Assembly (NCBI GenBank): GCA_038025085.1
Contig: CM076153.1
Location: 16,343,001-16,407,000, forward strand
Source: Tetragonia tetragonoides
Lineage: Eukaryota; Streptophyta; Magnoliopsida; Caryophyllales; Aizoaceae
Reading direction: 5' to 3'
Length of the DNA stretch: 64,000 nucleotides
Shown: positions 47,301-58,492 of the stretch, piece by piece
Position numbering within the stretch: position 1 is the first letter of the stretch
How the letters are laid out: every line of letters begins with the position of its first letter
Position numbers and translations under genes: made by a program
The notes under the pieces: model-generated
Seen by the model: the letters and a program-made list of their open reading frames with translations, nothing else
Told to the model about the DNA's origin: nothing
The model's database searches: none

Positions 47301-48424
47301 ATTTAATATCACTCGTAGAATAGCAGATATAGTATTCAAGAGGTCAGGGCAACTGTTTCATTTCTAAGTCCAATAGATTCTCATTTTTTGCAGGCAAGGG
47401 AGGCTCGAAAGAAAGCAAAAGAGGAAATGAGTGCCGAAAAGAAAGCTGCACTTGAGAATATAAAATTCTACAAATTCTACCCCGTGTCTACACCAGATAC
47501 TCCTGATGTATCAGGTGTTAAGGTAAAGTTCTAAATTTTTTTGTCTGATGCAGCTTACTGATTTCTGCTAGTTAGCTTGCTTTACTGTCTTCAGATTAGC
47601 AGCTCTGTAATTTAGTTGGTATGTTTGATTTATCGAGTATGGTGTTTGTCATTTCATGACTTAATTTGAGCAAGATGGTTTCTATCTGCGCTCCTGTGCT
47701 CCATAATGTTGGTTACTGCATAATGTGGTTGATTTTGTTTCTGGTTATGTGGTCATTCTTTTGGTTTGTTATTCAGTTTTTCTGCCAATTTCGGGGGATG
47801 GGTCTACACTCTACAGAAGATAAGTATGGGCAAATTGGAAACCAGTGTAGACTAGTCTGATTTCTGAAGATATATACATCATATCAATGAAAATATCGTG
47901 CACCCATCAAATATACTTTGGTTGAAAACGGTAGTAGGAGCATGCAATACTTGTCTTTTATGGGAATTAGGAAATTAAGTACACAATTTCCCGTGGTCTA
48001 TGGGAAGATATAAAATTCTGCAGCTCTGTAATGTTAGCATGTGAACTCAAAGGATACTAGCAGATGATAAAATCTGGACCATTGATGCACATATGATGAC
48101 TTTTTGCTTGCTTCGTCAATCATCTCTACTCCATGCCCAAATCACAAGGTAACCATGTCCACGTATGGTCTCTTTGATCAATAGATGCCACCATGATCAA
48201 GAATGGTTGAGTTCTTTGGTTTCTGGTTGATTCCTTCAGTCTGAGCTTTGCATTTGCTTCATTACTGTTCAGTGGTGTACACGTGGCACTGCTTCCTTCT
48301 TCTAATGTGTGTGTGTGTGAGTGAAATCTTATGTTAGCATTATGACCTTATATCCTGAGCTTAATCATCCTTGCAGTCTCCTTTCATTAATCGGTACTAC
48401 GGGAAGGCTCACCAAATTCTTTGA
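38316..48424 (+). CDS. HIT4: HEAT INTOLERANT 4 (HIT4) homologue, 383 aa, 15 exons
   Basis: Exons: 38316-38543, 39693-39731, 39830-39883, 39993-40056, 40276-40334, 40532-40656, 40755-40814, 44420-44478, 45432-45508, 45651-45707, 45798-45836, 46108-46173, 46260-46307, 47394-47522 and 48377-48424. They total 1,152 nt and stay in frame, all GT-AG. The N-terminus is basic and Glu/Gln-rich. The conserved core includes EDLWKQVFPVGTEWDQ, PFPPSDKIGI, a repeated LGCTQRR-type block and YCLPYFYDPLKEDE. The C-terminus has an Ala/Lys/Glu coiled-coil stretch and ends SPFINRYYGKAHQIL. In Arabidopsis, HIT4 is a chromocentre protein needed for heat-induced chromatin decondensation and release of silencing. The ATG at 38316 gives the family-like start MAKRK. 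Confidence 0.93.
41750..42825 (+). mobile_element. LINE ORF2 3' remnant (zf-RVT region) in HIT4 intron 7
   Basis: Translated pieces match the C-terminal part of plant LINE ORF2: an R-x-W-K...FSSKSF block, then PRKAKVR, a FLWTLALGNINT block and ND-LLQRR, spread over different frames. It ends near 'taatatatattctcttttataaaaaa', consistent with a short A-tail. It carries a 210-bp tandem duplication. All frames are broken. Confidence 0.65.
41944..42363 (+). repeat. 210-bp tandem duplication in the LINE remnant
   Basis: Copy 1 is 41944-42153 and copy 2 is 42154-42363, differing at three positions by my comparison (cactg/caatg, cccgc/cctgc, aaagt/aaaat). High identity means the duplication is much younger than the decay of the LINE around it. 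Confidence 0.92.
42893..43927 (+). mobile_element. Second LINE remnant (VSWDRVC region) flanked by a 17-bp repeat
   Basis: Translation of 42905-43230 shows the LINE block that follows the RT domain: a VSWDRVC start, GLGVGKL, a NIALIGWLWHF block, then GNGQRIRFG. The 17-bp repeat ATAAATATTGCATTTTG flanks it at 42876-42892 and 43928-43944. In a complete LINE this part precedes the zf-RVT part seen at 41750, so two separate fragments are likely. A Mutator-like MITE sits inside (43544-43898). Confidence 0.65.
43544..43898. mobile_element. Fold-back Mutator-like MITE built of GAAACG/CGTTTC repeats
   Basis: A perfect 9-bp duplication, CTATTGATC, flanks it (43535-43543, 43899-43907), as in MULEs. 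The left arm is made of GGAAACG/GAAACG words and the right arm of CGTTTC words, with GCACGGAAACGTGAAA near the left end matched 15/16 by the inverted right end. The 355-bp element can fold into one long imperfect hairpin and is very CpG-dense. The minus-strand open frame over it is a repeat artefact. Confidence 0.85.
45651..45707 (+). repeat. Repeat-encoded Glu-Gln exon of HIT4 (exon 10)
   Basis: The 57-nt exon is almost entirely GAACAA/CAAGAG-type hexamers directly after its splice acceptor and codes for alternating Glu and Gln, ending QQQRPP. It is flanked by good AG and GT sites and keeps the frame, so it is treated as coding, but its length is probably variable. Confidence 0.75.
46502..47109. 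mobile_element. Non-autonomous hAT-type element in HIT4 intron 13
   Basis: Left terminus CAGGGGCGGAACCAAG and right terminus CTTGGTTCCGCCACTG are inverted with one mismatch. The 8-bp duplication ATCACAGG flanks it exactly (46494-46501, 47110-47117), as required for hAT elements. No transposase. A Stowaway MITE is nested inside, so the hAT element is the older of the two. Confidence 0.9.
46772..47026. mobile_element. Stowaway-like MITE nested in the hAT element
   Basis: Starts CTCCCTCCATTTCCCTTTAA and ends with an inverted CGGAGGGAG, with TA on each side (46770-46771, 47027-47028). 255 bp, the same length as the RKP intron 5 copy and with related termini. Confidence 0.9.
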
Positions 48425-49291
48425 AGTGAGAGTTCAGTACATGAATCAGTCAGCATGGCCAAAGTCATCCCCATTCACTGGGTGGACAGTGTTGCCCTGA
48501 GCAGTCGAGGATTTTGGATTTAGGAAGTTATAGAGGGCACAACCCTGGTGCCGTATTCAGCCACATTATTATAGTGAAACCTTACAGTGTAGGGATTGAC
48601 GGAGTGGAAAGTAATAGAGCTGCTGTTACCGGATGTAATTGTAACTATAAATGTTGAGGAATCTCATACTGCTAGTATGAAATTTTGAAGTTTATTTAAG
48701 CCAGTGATTGTAGTCTATAGTTCAGATCAACTTCTCACTTCGGCTCCTCGTATTACATTTATCAGTTGTCTTTCGGATTACACATGGACAACAAAGGGTT
48801 ACTATTTAGTTCTGTTTTGAAGTAGCTTACTAACTTTTGAATTTTTCTATTGTATGGACTGCTATCAGTTGTCCGATTTGGTGTAATTGGTGCAAATGAG
48901 CACTATCGTCAGTAATATAATCCTCAAATCTCAATTGCAGTTATCCAATTCTTGCACAAATAAGAGTTCATATCTAAGATTACAATTTAGTTTTTCCTGA
49001 ACCCCGAACTTCATATCTAAGATGACTTCATAACACAACTGATGATACATTATTGGACGGCCCTTTGATCTTGGAACACAGTATTTGAAGGGCGCAGTAC
49101 ACCGAGCACGACGATGTTGTTCATACCTCAGGTGAAGCTTATTAACGCCCAGTCTTGTGACGAATCTCTACTTCGTTCCACTCTACAGTACTACCAATAA
49201 CCCTGCTTCTACTAACAGCCATACAGTTGGGAACTCGAAAACAATGTCGCGTATTCATCAACGGTTTCTTGTAACGATCTAATATCATCCC
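48425..49291. other. HIT4 3' UTR and intergenic DNA
   Basis: Begins with the HIT4 3' untranslated region. The poly(A) site is not obvious. No other gene is recognised before the F-box-like fragment. Confidence 0.55.
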
Positions 49292-49642
49292 CTAGGCGTC
49301 CAGTGACAATGCACACGACATGAGCCTCAGGCGCTTGAGTTTTGGACAGCAGTCGCGAATCACAGCTGCTGCATTACCATTTACAACTCCAACTACCCAC
49401 AAACTTGTAACATTCCGGAGGCTATGTCGACAATACTTCATCAAAGTTCTAGGACACTGTAATCGCTTCAACTTCCTCCAGTGAACCATAGCCTTCATTA
49501 TAAACATGAATGCCACTGTCAATGGATATTCAACACCTGTAGTGAGGGTGACCTTAGCAATATACATATGCTTATTTGACTTAAGCAAGGTTTCAGCAAG
49601 GATCAACGAGCTTAGACCATGAGTCAGCGGGCTTACTATCAA
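49292..49642 (-). pseudogene. F-box/LRR (SKIP19/FBL-like) gene fragment
   Basis: The second half of the frame reads like the leucine-rich repeat region of plant F-box/LRR proteins: LKRLQCPRTLMKYCRHSLRN, then a VTSLWV block, an AAAVIRDCCPKLKRLRLMSC repeat and a stop. No N-terminal F-box and no further repeats are visible on either side. It is probably a truncated relic, although a small gene with unseen exons is possible. Confidence 0.5.
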
Positions 49643-50147
49643 TCATGCGCGTTAGAACTTATAAGATTCCAAAACTAAAACGAATATGTTGTTGTCTTCA
49701 GTAAGAATTGTATGCGATAAAAAAAAAAAAAGGAGAGATTGTATAAGTCCAACCAACTATGCATTACAGATCTGGTCAAAATAGCAAGTATAACACACAA
49801 GGACAAGGGTCATAGTTGATACTAAGGGGTGCACTTGGTTGGTCAAGATCAAAAGACCTTGCTCTTAGACAGCCGCTTTAACAAAAAATTTCCGAATTCA
49901 ATCCGCCTTACAGCATTGCGTACCATTGTAATAGCCATTGTAGGATCTTTCATCTTTAATAGTTCACCACTATCATAAAAACCAGTTCAAACTATCACCA
50001 AAATGAGCAGCAAAAACTGAGATTCACAACTACCTACATCAGCCATCTAGCTCGTGACAAGGTTAGTAACTAGTTTAGTAATCTGACAAGAGAGGTATAA
50101 TGCAGCAAACCATGGGCATCAAACTATATATAAGGGGAACTGAGGTA
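49643..50147. other. Spacer before the first B3 gene, nothing recognised
   Basis: Probably includes the 3' UTR of the minus-strand B3 gene that ends at 50148. No other feature seen. Confidence 0.5.
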
Positions 50148-53020
50148 TTAACACGAGGGAGTCACTACGCTAGGAGGAATTACTTCTGGAACTACTCGAA
50201 ATATGTTAACGTCTAGGACAACCATCCCGTCCTTCTTGCCAGCAGGGACAAACAGGCACACATCAAATTCTTCTAAGAAATTGTCAGCAACGAATTTCTT
50301 CCATCCAGCTTGTAGTCCACCGTTGTTGCAGGAGGAGCAAAATTTGCATACCCATGTTTTCTCTTTCACTTGGAGAATTAATTCTTGGCCTTTTCGGAAG
50401 ACACGCTTGGGTTTCCATTCTATGGGAATTGACTGAAGATAATGAACAAGTTCAGTGATTGATCAGTTAAACTGGAATGTTAAAGGTAACAGAAACTGAT
50501 CATGAACTTTACATAGAAGAAAAGTTACCATGAAAAAGCGCCTATAAACACTAGTAGGTCTCATGATCACCAAGAAGGGATTTTCATATTTGGAGGCTGT
50601 TTCTTGGGCTATTTTCAGAACCTTTGCTTTCTCTGCTTCAGTTACTGGCCTTCTATTGGATCTGTAGCATACAGCATCACGCGAACTTGTTCCCCTGGCA
50701 ACAGTATTTTTGGCTGAAAGTTTACACAAAACGAACTAGTTCAAAACAAATATAAACCTTTGTAAACAACAACAAAAATGGTAAAAAAGCAGAAGGAAAG
50801 GAACTATGGAAGGCCAGTAAAGTCATTAGAAAATATTAAAAGGATGATCGTTTGTCTTTCATTGATTCTAATAATGTTTAATGGAGGATCTTCTTCCCAA
50901 ATTTCCTTTCTTATGTGCAACATCTTACCACTTAAGCGAGCTGTTTTTCATTTAATGGAACTCAGAAAACATACCAACATAGCTGTTCCTTCTCTTTGAA
51001 GAATTTACTGGAACTTCACCATCTCTAACATCGACACCATTCTTTGGAGTGCCATTAAGTACTTCCATGGAATCCGGCTGTTCAGAGATAGAATTTTCTT
51101 CATCAGAAGCCTGAGGTTTGTCCCGTTGATCCTTATGAAAACCACCTGGACCGAAAGAAAAAGATAGAAGATATGATTTTTTCTAACCAGCAAATGACAA
51201 ATTAAGGTAGTATAGTCTAAATATCACCTCTAGTATGAGCAGCTCTGTCAGAGAAACCGTTCTTACGAGTCCTGTCCGTTCTCTTTCTATATTTGTTTCT
51301 AGGAGGGCAATCAGAGTCATTTTCTCGGTCTTCACTTTTATCAGTGGGCTCCTCACTCGAATTCTCCATTGCCTTTCCATTGTGATCATCACCATCTTCA
51401 GGTTTTTGACATTTTCTCACAAAATATGAAGCTTCTTTCTCGCATAAACTTGTTCTGTCAAAGAGCATCACCTCAAAGCAATCATTTCTGTTGTACTTAA
51501 ATGTCAGGAAATCTGCCTTTCTCAACGAGTAAGCTTTGACAAATTCTTTCCAACCATCTCCCTGAAACATAGCATGCTCATTGCCTTTCTCTAGGCTGAC
51601 GTCCCAGGTAACTTCATTTGGTCCTTCGAGGGTTACTTTCTCAGGTAAGTTGCCCCTCATGTTTTCAGTAAATTTCTCAGGAAGTATCTGATTATCCGAC
51701 ATAGAAAAACACCATATATCCATTTTAGGTGAAGAGCATGAAGAAAACAATGGCACTACAAAAGTAAAAGATAAAGGATACAGGGTTTCCTTCGATGAAA
51801 AGTGAATAATAGATGTTAAACAAGAAAGTGCAGCGAAAAACTAAATGCTGAGTCTTAGAAAGACAGACCACAGCAAACAAGAATTGATCATAGTGTAGGA
51901 TCTTAGCCAATACAATTAGCACGGAAGCTCATTTCATCACTGAACAAGGATTGATCTTCCATTTGTGACCATGATTTCGAAGGTATTCAAACTGGCAATT
52001 ATGTTGCTTTTGAACTGATGAGACGTTTCTATTTCTTTATAAATCAAAACAGTAACATATAGGAGTATTCAGAATCCATACATATAGAATCTAAGACCTG
52101 AAGTAGATGTTTCTGAAGGAAAATTGACGATTTTCGCTAGCTTGACTGTTCATGAACCAAACATGAACAAAAAAACACAAATGTAGTTGGTCTAACACAG
52201 TAACACAAAGTACAACAATAATGCAAGTATAATGCTAATTGGACAACAAGGAGATGCACCCAAGTTCTCGAAGGCGATCTTCACAACCAAATCTCATTAT
52301 TTGAGGGTTATGTTATGACTTCCAAGACTCAACTAGGAATGTTCTTGTCTCACATATTGTATACCTAAGTGGTAAAATAGTCGTGTCAAACATTTGACAG
52401 TACAAGCTTGTATTGAACACAGGGACTAAATAAACCTAGAAGCATAGGACTTCATTGCAATACAGTGAAATTCCATTACATCAAAGTAAAGTTTAAACAC
52501 GCATAAGTAAAACCCCCTAGTGCATGCACACATATCTCATAAGACATTCTCCTTGCTCTTCCCCACACAAGACACACAATAATTCAAGCCACCACACAAG
52601 TAAAGGTGTGGGGATAGGTAACATCCATGAGAAACTATTAGATGGTCCCGGACCATATTCCCACCTCTCACGATAAAAACCTTTTTCGGGGGTGAATTTG
52701 AGTGGGCTCCATCTCCATGTGTTCTGTGAGAGGTGGGAGCATTGGTCACGCCATGTAATAGTAGTAAAAACCCTATTGTATTGTCCCTTGGGAGGACAAT
52801 AACACAATCTACATTGGGTGATGAACTCATCAAATGTCTCACAAAATGAAAGTGCAAATGATGAAAACCACAATACAGAATAAATTTGCAGTATTAAGAA
52901 AAAACTTACTAGACGATTATGGAAATCAGTGGGTAAAATTTTGTAAAAAGCCACTGAGTGGAAATGCTTCCAGTAAGTTTCCTCTTCCCATGATCTGCAA
53001 TTCTTTGATGACTCCTCCAT
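50148..53020 (-). CDS. REM-type protein with two B3 DNA-binding domains (403 aa)
   Basis: Five exons on the minus strand: 53020-52910, 51687-51228, 51145-50975, 50713-50529 and 50432-50148, totalling 1,212 nt in frame, all GT-AG. The first B3 domain spans exons 1-2 (YWKHF, PTDFHNRL, LPEKF, GWKEFVKAYSL, FKYN, FEVMLFD). The middle is an acidic and basic linker. The second B3 spans exons 4-5 (FLVIMRP, PIEWKPK, GWKKFVADNFLEEFDVCLF, and a VLDVNIFRV end). REM proteins are plant DNA-binding factors, often reproductive or meristem-expressed. The target here is unknown. The start is the first ATG before the conserved C-R-W-E-E-E segment. It is a tandem paralogue of the next gene. Confidence 0.87.
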
Positions 53021-54272
53021 TTCTGAAACCTGGAAACAGACACCTAGAGACAGCAGAGAAAAACCCAAGAGTTTTTTTTTTTTTTTTGGTTTTTTTTTTT
53101 TTTGTATTCTGCTTCTATTGTTTTTTTTTTGGTGCAAGATAGTGTATGATCTTGTGTTTCCTAATTTTGTTTTCTCCCTTTTATTAGCCTCATTGAGCAA
53201 AGCCCAAGAAAGTCACAGTCTATATAAGTAAGTAATCTTAATGGCAATCAATTTACATGAAACGACCCAACAATATCTTCTCATAAATGCTATATAAATG
53301 GCTGTTTACACGTCTCTCAAAGTTTAAGAGGCTAACTGGTTCCATTGTGAATTAAAAATTTATCATGTAATATAATTTGAAGGGTAGCATAGATCTATTT
53401 AAAAATGAGAAATCAAGTCAATAAATTTGTATTGGAATTCCAAATAATAAGTCACGTAATTCAAAAGGTAATGTTAAGGTTAAAAACACTACTTTCAAGT
53501 TTTAAAGAAAATTTTGAATTTATAAGTGTTGCATGTGTCTTACTCTATGCTTTATTTCTTTGAAAATGGTGTTTAAACTTTTGGCATTATCCACGCCCAA
53601 TTCAAATTGTTCAGTCACACAATTCGCCCTTTATTTTTAGGAGTCATTTTAGATTTCGTGTCAAATTTTGACGTTGATATGTAAAAAAATTACTTTAATT
53701 CACAAATGATAAATTATTGAATGATTTTTTGTTGAAGTACTTTCATAATATGTTTTCTTTTTACATTTATACTTTTAGAGAAAATAATTGTCATAGTTCA
53801 ATCCCGAAAATAAACATGAGCATTAGGAGACGATGCAGTTAATCGTGTGTCCTTTTTTCTTACTAGTTTCAAAGAATTGCAGCATTGTATAGGACGAATG
53901 GAGTACATTTATGAAAGGACTAATAATGGAGCATCCTTCCAATATTAAACAAAAAACATAAAGTGATTGTGTATTTGGCTAAAAAAAGGGCTTAGAAAAT
54001 CAGCACTCTGGGCCAAGAAGACTTCACCCTGTAGTAGCTTCACAGTTCACATATAAATCACATCTACACAACCCACCTATCACCTATATGCCTTGAACTC
54101 CAATATGTATCTGAAACAACGGAAAAGGCCACTAAGAGAGTAATAACATCTCCATTGACACACAAGTTCAAGTTTACAAGTTCATAATACATTTGGACAG
54201 CTCAAGTTACAAAAAAATGGTTCTGAAAAGCAGCAAAAAAACTCCAAAGACACACAAGTTTGCCTATTAGTA
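53021..54272. other. Spacer between the two B3 genes
   Basis: Holds two long T-runs (53072-53103) in the putative 5' leader side of the first B3 gene, then AT-rich DNA. No gene recognised. The promoter of the first B3 gene and the 3' UTR of the second must lie here. Confidence 0.5.
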
Positions 54273-57200
54273 CTATTTTGATGGGCTCAGTGGAATAATT
54301 TCATCAATCACTCGGAATATGCTAACATCTAGTATGAAGCTCCCATCATTCTTTTCATCAGCAGGCGCAAACAGGCACACGTCGAATTCTTCTAAAAAGT
54401 TATCTCTAGCAAATTTCTGCCAGCCACCTCCAAGTCCTCCGTGTCCATGGTTGAGCGCGGGAAGGAAGTTAATTACCCATGTTTTGTCTTTCACACGAAG
54501 CATCACCTCTTTTTTTCCTCGTAAAACATGGGTGGCCTTCCATTCTGCAGGAATTACCTGAAGATAGCATAAAATGAAAGAGTTTTAATTGGTTGGTTAA
54601 ACAGGAAAACTGCAAAGATTTGAGAATAATAGAGTTTGAAAAGGCAAGCTCTTTTACTTACCACATGAAAGCGATAATATACACAAGATGGTCTCATTAT
54701 GACAATGAAGCTACCATGAGTGATGTTCCTTTGTGCCATGTCATAGGCTTTTGCTTTCTCTGCTGCAGTTACCGGCCTTCTGTTTGATTCGTAGCATCTA
54801 CCTTTCCTATTTGCCGTAGAGGAGGATTTTTCAGCTGAAACAATTGTACAAAGGAACACATCAATTTGGCAATCTTACAGAAGCGAAAGCATAAAGTCCC
54901 ATACATTACTGGTCGTACCATTGTAGCTCTTCCTTTCCCTCGGGTTGTTGGATGTCACTTTTCCAACTCTACCATGTGCTGCAGAGTGAGAGGAATCTCT
55001 CTTTGGAGTTGCACTATTCACTTTCCAGCAATTCTGCTTCTCTGACATGGACGTGTCTTGATTATCGGATGCTTTACTTTCATCTGAATCACCTGCAGTA
55101 GTTAACTTGAAATTTAGAGTGCTGTAAGTGGAGTGGACAAAATAATTCCTAGACGCTGTTTCCAGGTTCAATAGAGTCGGAATAGAACAAAAAGCGGTGA
55201 TACAAGTATGAGGTTCTTCTAACTTCTAATTCCATAGGCTGTCTGCTGGATTTTATCTTGATATAGATTTGATCCCTAGGAATAATACGTCCCTTTCCTG
55301 CTGTTTGATTTGTACTAGAGAATACTTCTTTTCCACGTTAAAATTCTGATGTCCTTGTCTATAGATATTCTCGTATTTGCTATATATTTTGCATATAGTA
55401 TTCACAAATACAAGTAAAAGGCCTTTTGCTACCTACTCACCTCTTCCCAATATGATTCACTCATATTTAGGACCAACACATGTACTCTGCAGAATCTTCT
55501 AAACAAAAGTTGCTATAGTAGTGGATATATGCTCCTCAGAAACAACACATACAATGTTTTCTTTTAGATTCTAGTATCAGTGATGGTTTAAAGCTCCATA
55601 CTAGAAGTGTAGTCAAAGTCATCAACTCCATCTTAGTGGTTGTTTGGTTCGCAACATGAAGTTGTACTTCACAGAAATTTGCATTTCTCAGGAATAAGAA
55701 CTTCCTAGGAAGTGCTAAAATCTCTTTGGTTGAGACCTACTTCCAGGTTGTTTCATTTGCCCCATCAAAATCTCTTCAAGAAAGCATAACAGTGCTACAC
55801 TGCATTAGATCACTAAACATTAAAAAACATGAACTTGTAATCATACCAGTGTAGAACTTTGATTTCCGTGGAACATTGGATGGCACTTCTCTACCCCTAT
55901 TTCGAGCAGCAGAGAGACACGGGACATTTCTTTTACAACTACCATTAATATCCAGGGATTTCTTCCGTTTTCGGATGGACTGGTCTTCACTGGATACACT
56001 TAGTTTGTTCGAATCATCCTCATCAGAACCATCTGCAAGAATGTGCACAGATAATACTTATATATCAAGGAGTCTTCTATAGAATGGCAAAATGAATACT
56101 CTACTTTCTGCCTGTCAAAGATTCAGTGTACCGGTATCCTGAGTAGAGCCGTCAGAAGAATAGTCCTTTAGAGACCTCTTGTTCCTAGTGTTCCTTTTGG
56201 GCCTATCAGTAGCAGCATATTCACAGTCACCATGTTCCTCTTGACTTGTATCACTGACACAATCACTCAACCTCCTCTTTGCTTGTCCGTTGGAATCACC
56301 ATTACGTTCTGGCTGCTGATGACATTTTCTTGCAAAATAAGAAGCTTCTCTCTCACACAAAGTTGATTGATCAAAGATCAAGACCTCAAAGCATTCAATC
56401 CTGTCGTACTTGAAGATCAGGAGGTCTTTAGTTTGCAAGGAGTAAGCTTTAGCAAACTCTTGCCAACCATATCCGGAAAGCATAGCACAGTCACCCTTAG
56501 TATTCATGAGGTTGACATGCCAAGCAACTCCATTGGGGCCTTTAAGAACTACTTTTTCGGGTAAATGGGCACTCATGTTGTCAGTAAACTTCGCCGGAAG
56601 CATCTGATTGTCACACAACAGAAGGAACTCATTCTAAACACGAGAAAATATTTAAGCTTTTACATCAAAGATTGAATCATAGTATAAAGCAGCCTTTGAA
56701 TTAAAAACAAACATGAAGGAACTTGGAGAACATGACCCATTATTGTACATTCCTCAGTAAATAAGTCATATAGCTTAGGAATGTTATGAAGTCCACTGTG
56801 CAAAAACCTTGGCTTCTGATACACCATATATACACAGGAAAAGAGAACTTCAAAATGCTTCAGCTTCAAATGAATGTAGCATTTTATCTCAATCTCACAT
56901 TGATCATATATCCAACTCAATCCAAGACATCACATTTGCAACATGAACCCATTTCCAAGAAGTCACATGTGAGGAGTTAAATCCGCCTCCCTTACAAATA
57001 CACCCTATATCTCTTTACACATATATCCAAGAAGACCACATTTGCAACCCCCCCCCCCCCCTGAGTATACTACTTCTTAACCTATGTTACCGGGACTCTT
57101 CATTTCACCTCAACTCAACAATTGGACATGGGTATGGACACTCGACACTTCAATTTAGGCCAAAAACATGCTAAATTCCAAAACATCGTCTAGTCTCACA

Positions 57201-57581
57201 CTTGGACGCGTATCCATTTTGGACATTTGCAACCGAATTCAACCGAATTCATGTAACAGTATGAGGGTGGGAATTCAAAATGCACATTGGGATTGATGCA
57301 TACATGTTATGATGTAGCCATATTTTTTTGTCCTTGGATACAACCCCAAAACATGAAGTGTAAACAAATACTAGCAAATTTGAAAGGAAAAACAGAACAA
57401 GGGTAACATTTCTATTACATTAAAATTCTCAATTAAAAATCCCAAAATCATTTCATCAAACACTTACAAGACGATGATGAAAGTCAGTTGGTAAAAACTG
57501 AGAGAATTGCACCCCATGAAAACGTTTCCAGTACATATCCTCTTCCCATGTCCTGCAATTATTCCCTGACCTCTTCTCCAT
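54273..57581 (-). CDS. REM-type protein with two B3 DNA-binding domains (467 aa)
   Basis: Six exons on the minus strand: 57581-57468, 56603-56132, 56032-55847, 55092-54919, 54834-54662 and 54557-54273. They total 1,404 nt in frame, all GT-AG. The first B3 (WKRFHGVQF, LPTDFHHRL, GWQEFAKAYSL, FEVLIFD) and second B3 (FIVIMRPS, VIPAEWKA, GWQKFARDNFLEEFDVCLF) match the neighbouring gene closely, and the last exon has the same length (285 nt). It has one more linker exon. An in-frame ATG four codons upstream (57593) is an alternative start. Confidence 0.87.
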
Positions 57582-57713
57582 AGTCTGATACATAGGAGTA
57601 TCTATCAAAATATAATAAAAATAAAATAAATAAATAACAGAAAAAATAAATAAAAACAATATGAATGAAGGCTTGAAAAGTTGAAAATAAAATAGCCTTA
57701 CCGAGAGGAGAGA

Positions 57714-57732
57714 GAGAGAGAGAGAGAGAGAG
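57714..57732. repeat. (GA)n microsatellite upstream of the second B3 gene
   Basis: About ten GA units, read as CT on the coding strand, 130 bp upstream of the start codon. It is likely part of the 5' leader or core promoter. Confidence 0.85.
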
Positions 57733-58070
57733 ATCCTAGTGACAAATGCAAGTTTTTTTTGCTCGGTTAGTGACAAATGCAAGTAAGGATACTCGAGAGA
57801 AACATAATAATGTTGACTGTTGAGCTACTTCCTTTTAAAAAGGAAGTGAATATATTTGTTTGCTTTTCCTAAAAATTTCCAAAGAAAAAAAATTGTATCA
57901 GTGGTTCAGTATAGTACAATTTTATTTTATTTTTTTTGAAGATAACAGTATATTACAATTAAATTGGGTAATTACTCAAGTTTTTTTAAAACATGACGTT
58001 TTTTTTTTTTGGGAAGTGTTGAATAAGTGCCGGTTTTTTGGGTTTTAACGCAAAAATTGGCTAATCATTT

Positions 58071-58270
58071 TTTTTTTTTTTTGGTTCACGACCAAGGGTA
58101 TTCACCATCGACAATAATGACTATTTCCCCGCGCTAGCTTGCAGGCACCTCAGAGGGTGGGACAGCTGGCCAAGGATTTTAAAGTTGCTCCATGCCCAAG
58201 ACGAGATTCGAACCCTCGACCTTGGTTAAGGATGAATGAGTCCCTACCACTCAATCACACCTCCTTGGTT
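58071..58270 (-). mobile_element. tRNA-derived SINE with 17-bp target duplication
   Basis: On the minus strand there is an A-box-like stretch (TGATTGAGTGGTAGG, about 58243-58257), a B-box GGTTCGAATCT (58205-58215), a unique body and a poly(A) tail (plus-strand T-run 58071-58082). The 17-bp repeat AAATTGGCTAATCATTT flanks it at 58054-58070 and 58271-58287. These are the parts of a Pol III-transcribed, LINE-mobilised SINE, about 200 bp long. Confidence 0.88.
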
Positions 58271-58344
58271 AAATTGGCTAATCATTTCAGAGTACCCTTA
58301 TGTCATTAAGTAAAAGACAATTTTTTTCAAGAGAATGATACTTC

Positions 58345-58492
58345 CACCCAATGGGTTGGCAACCCACCTCCCATTTGTGTCTATCTCTCTCATCTATTTT
58401 CAATTTCTCTCTCCTCTATTTCCAAAAAATGTCATTTAAAGTAGGAGAAAGATAGATACAAAGGAAATATGGGTTACCCACCCACTGGGTCA
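58345..58492. mobile_element. Short inverted-repeat element (MITE-like)
   Basis: A left arm starting ACCCAATGGGTTGGCAACCC and a right arm ending GGGTTACCCACCCACTGGGT are inverted copies for about 42 bp, each continuing into an AGATAGA/TCTATCT word. No convincing target duplication was found, so the superfamily is open. Confidence 0.55.

Noticed and set aside
52517..53200. Single long minus-strand frame of 227 codons
   Set aside because: Only 52910-53020 is coding (exon 1 of the B3 gene). The rest reads through a strong GTAAGT donor into the intron and through T-runs upstream.
58205..58260. B-box and A-box as a possible tRNA gene
   Set aside because: No cloverleaf or anticodon arm can be drawn, and the A-tail with flanking duplications shows a SINE.
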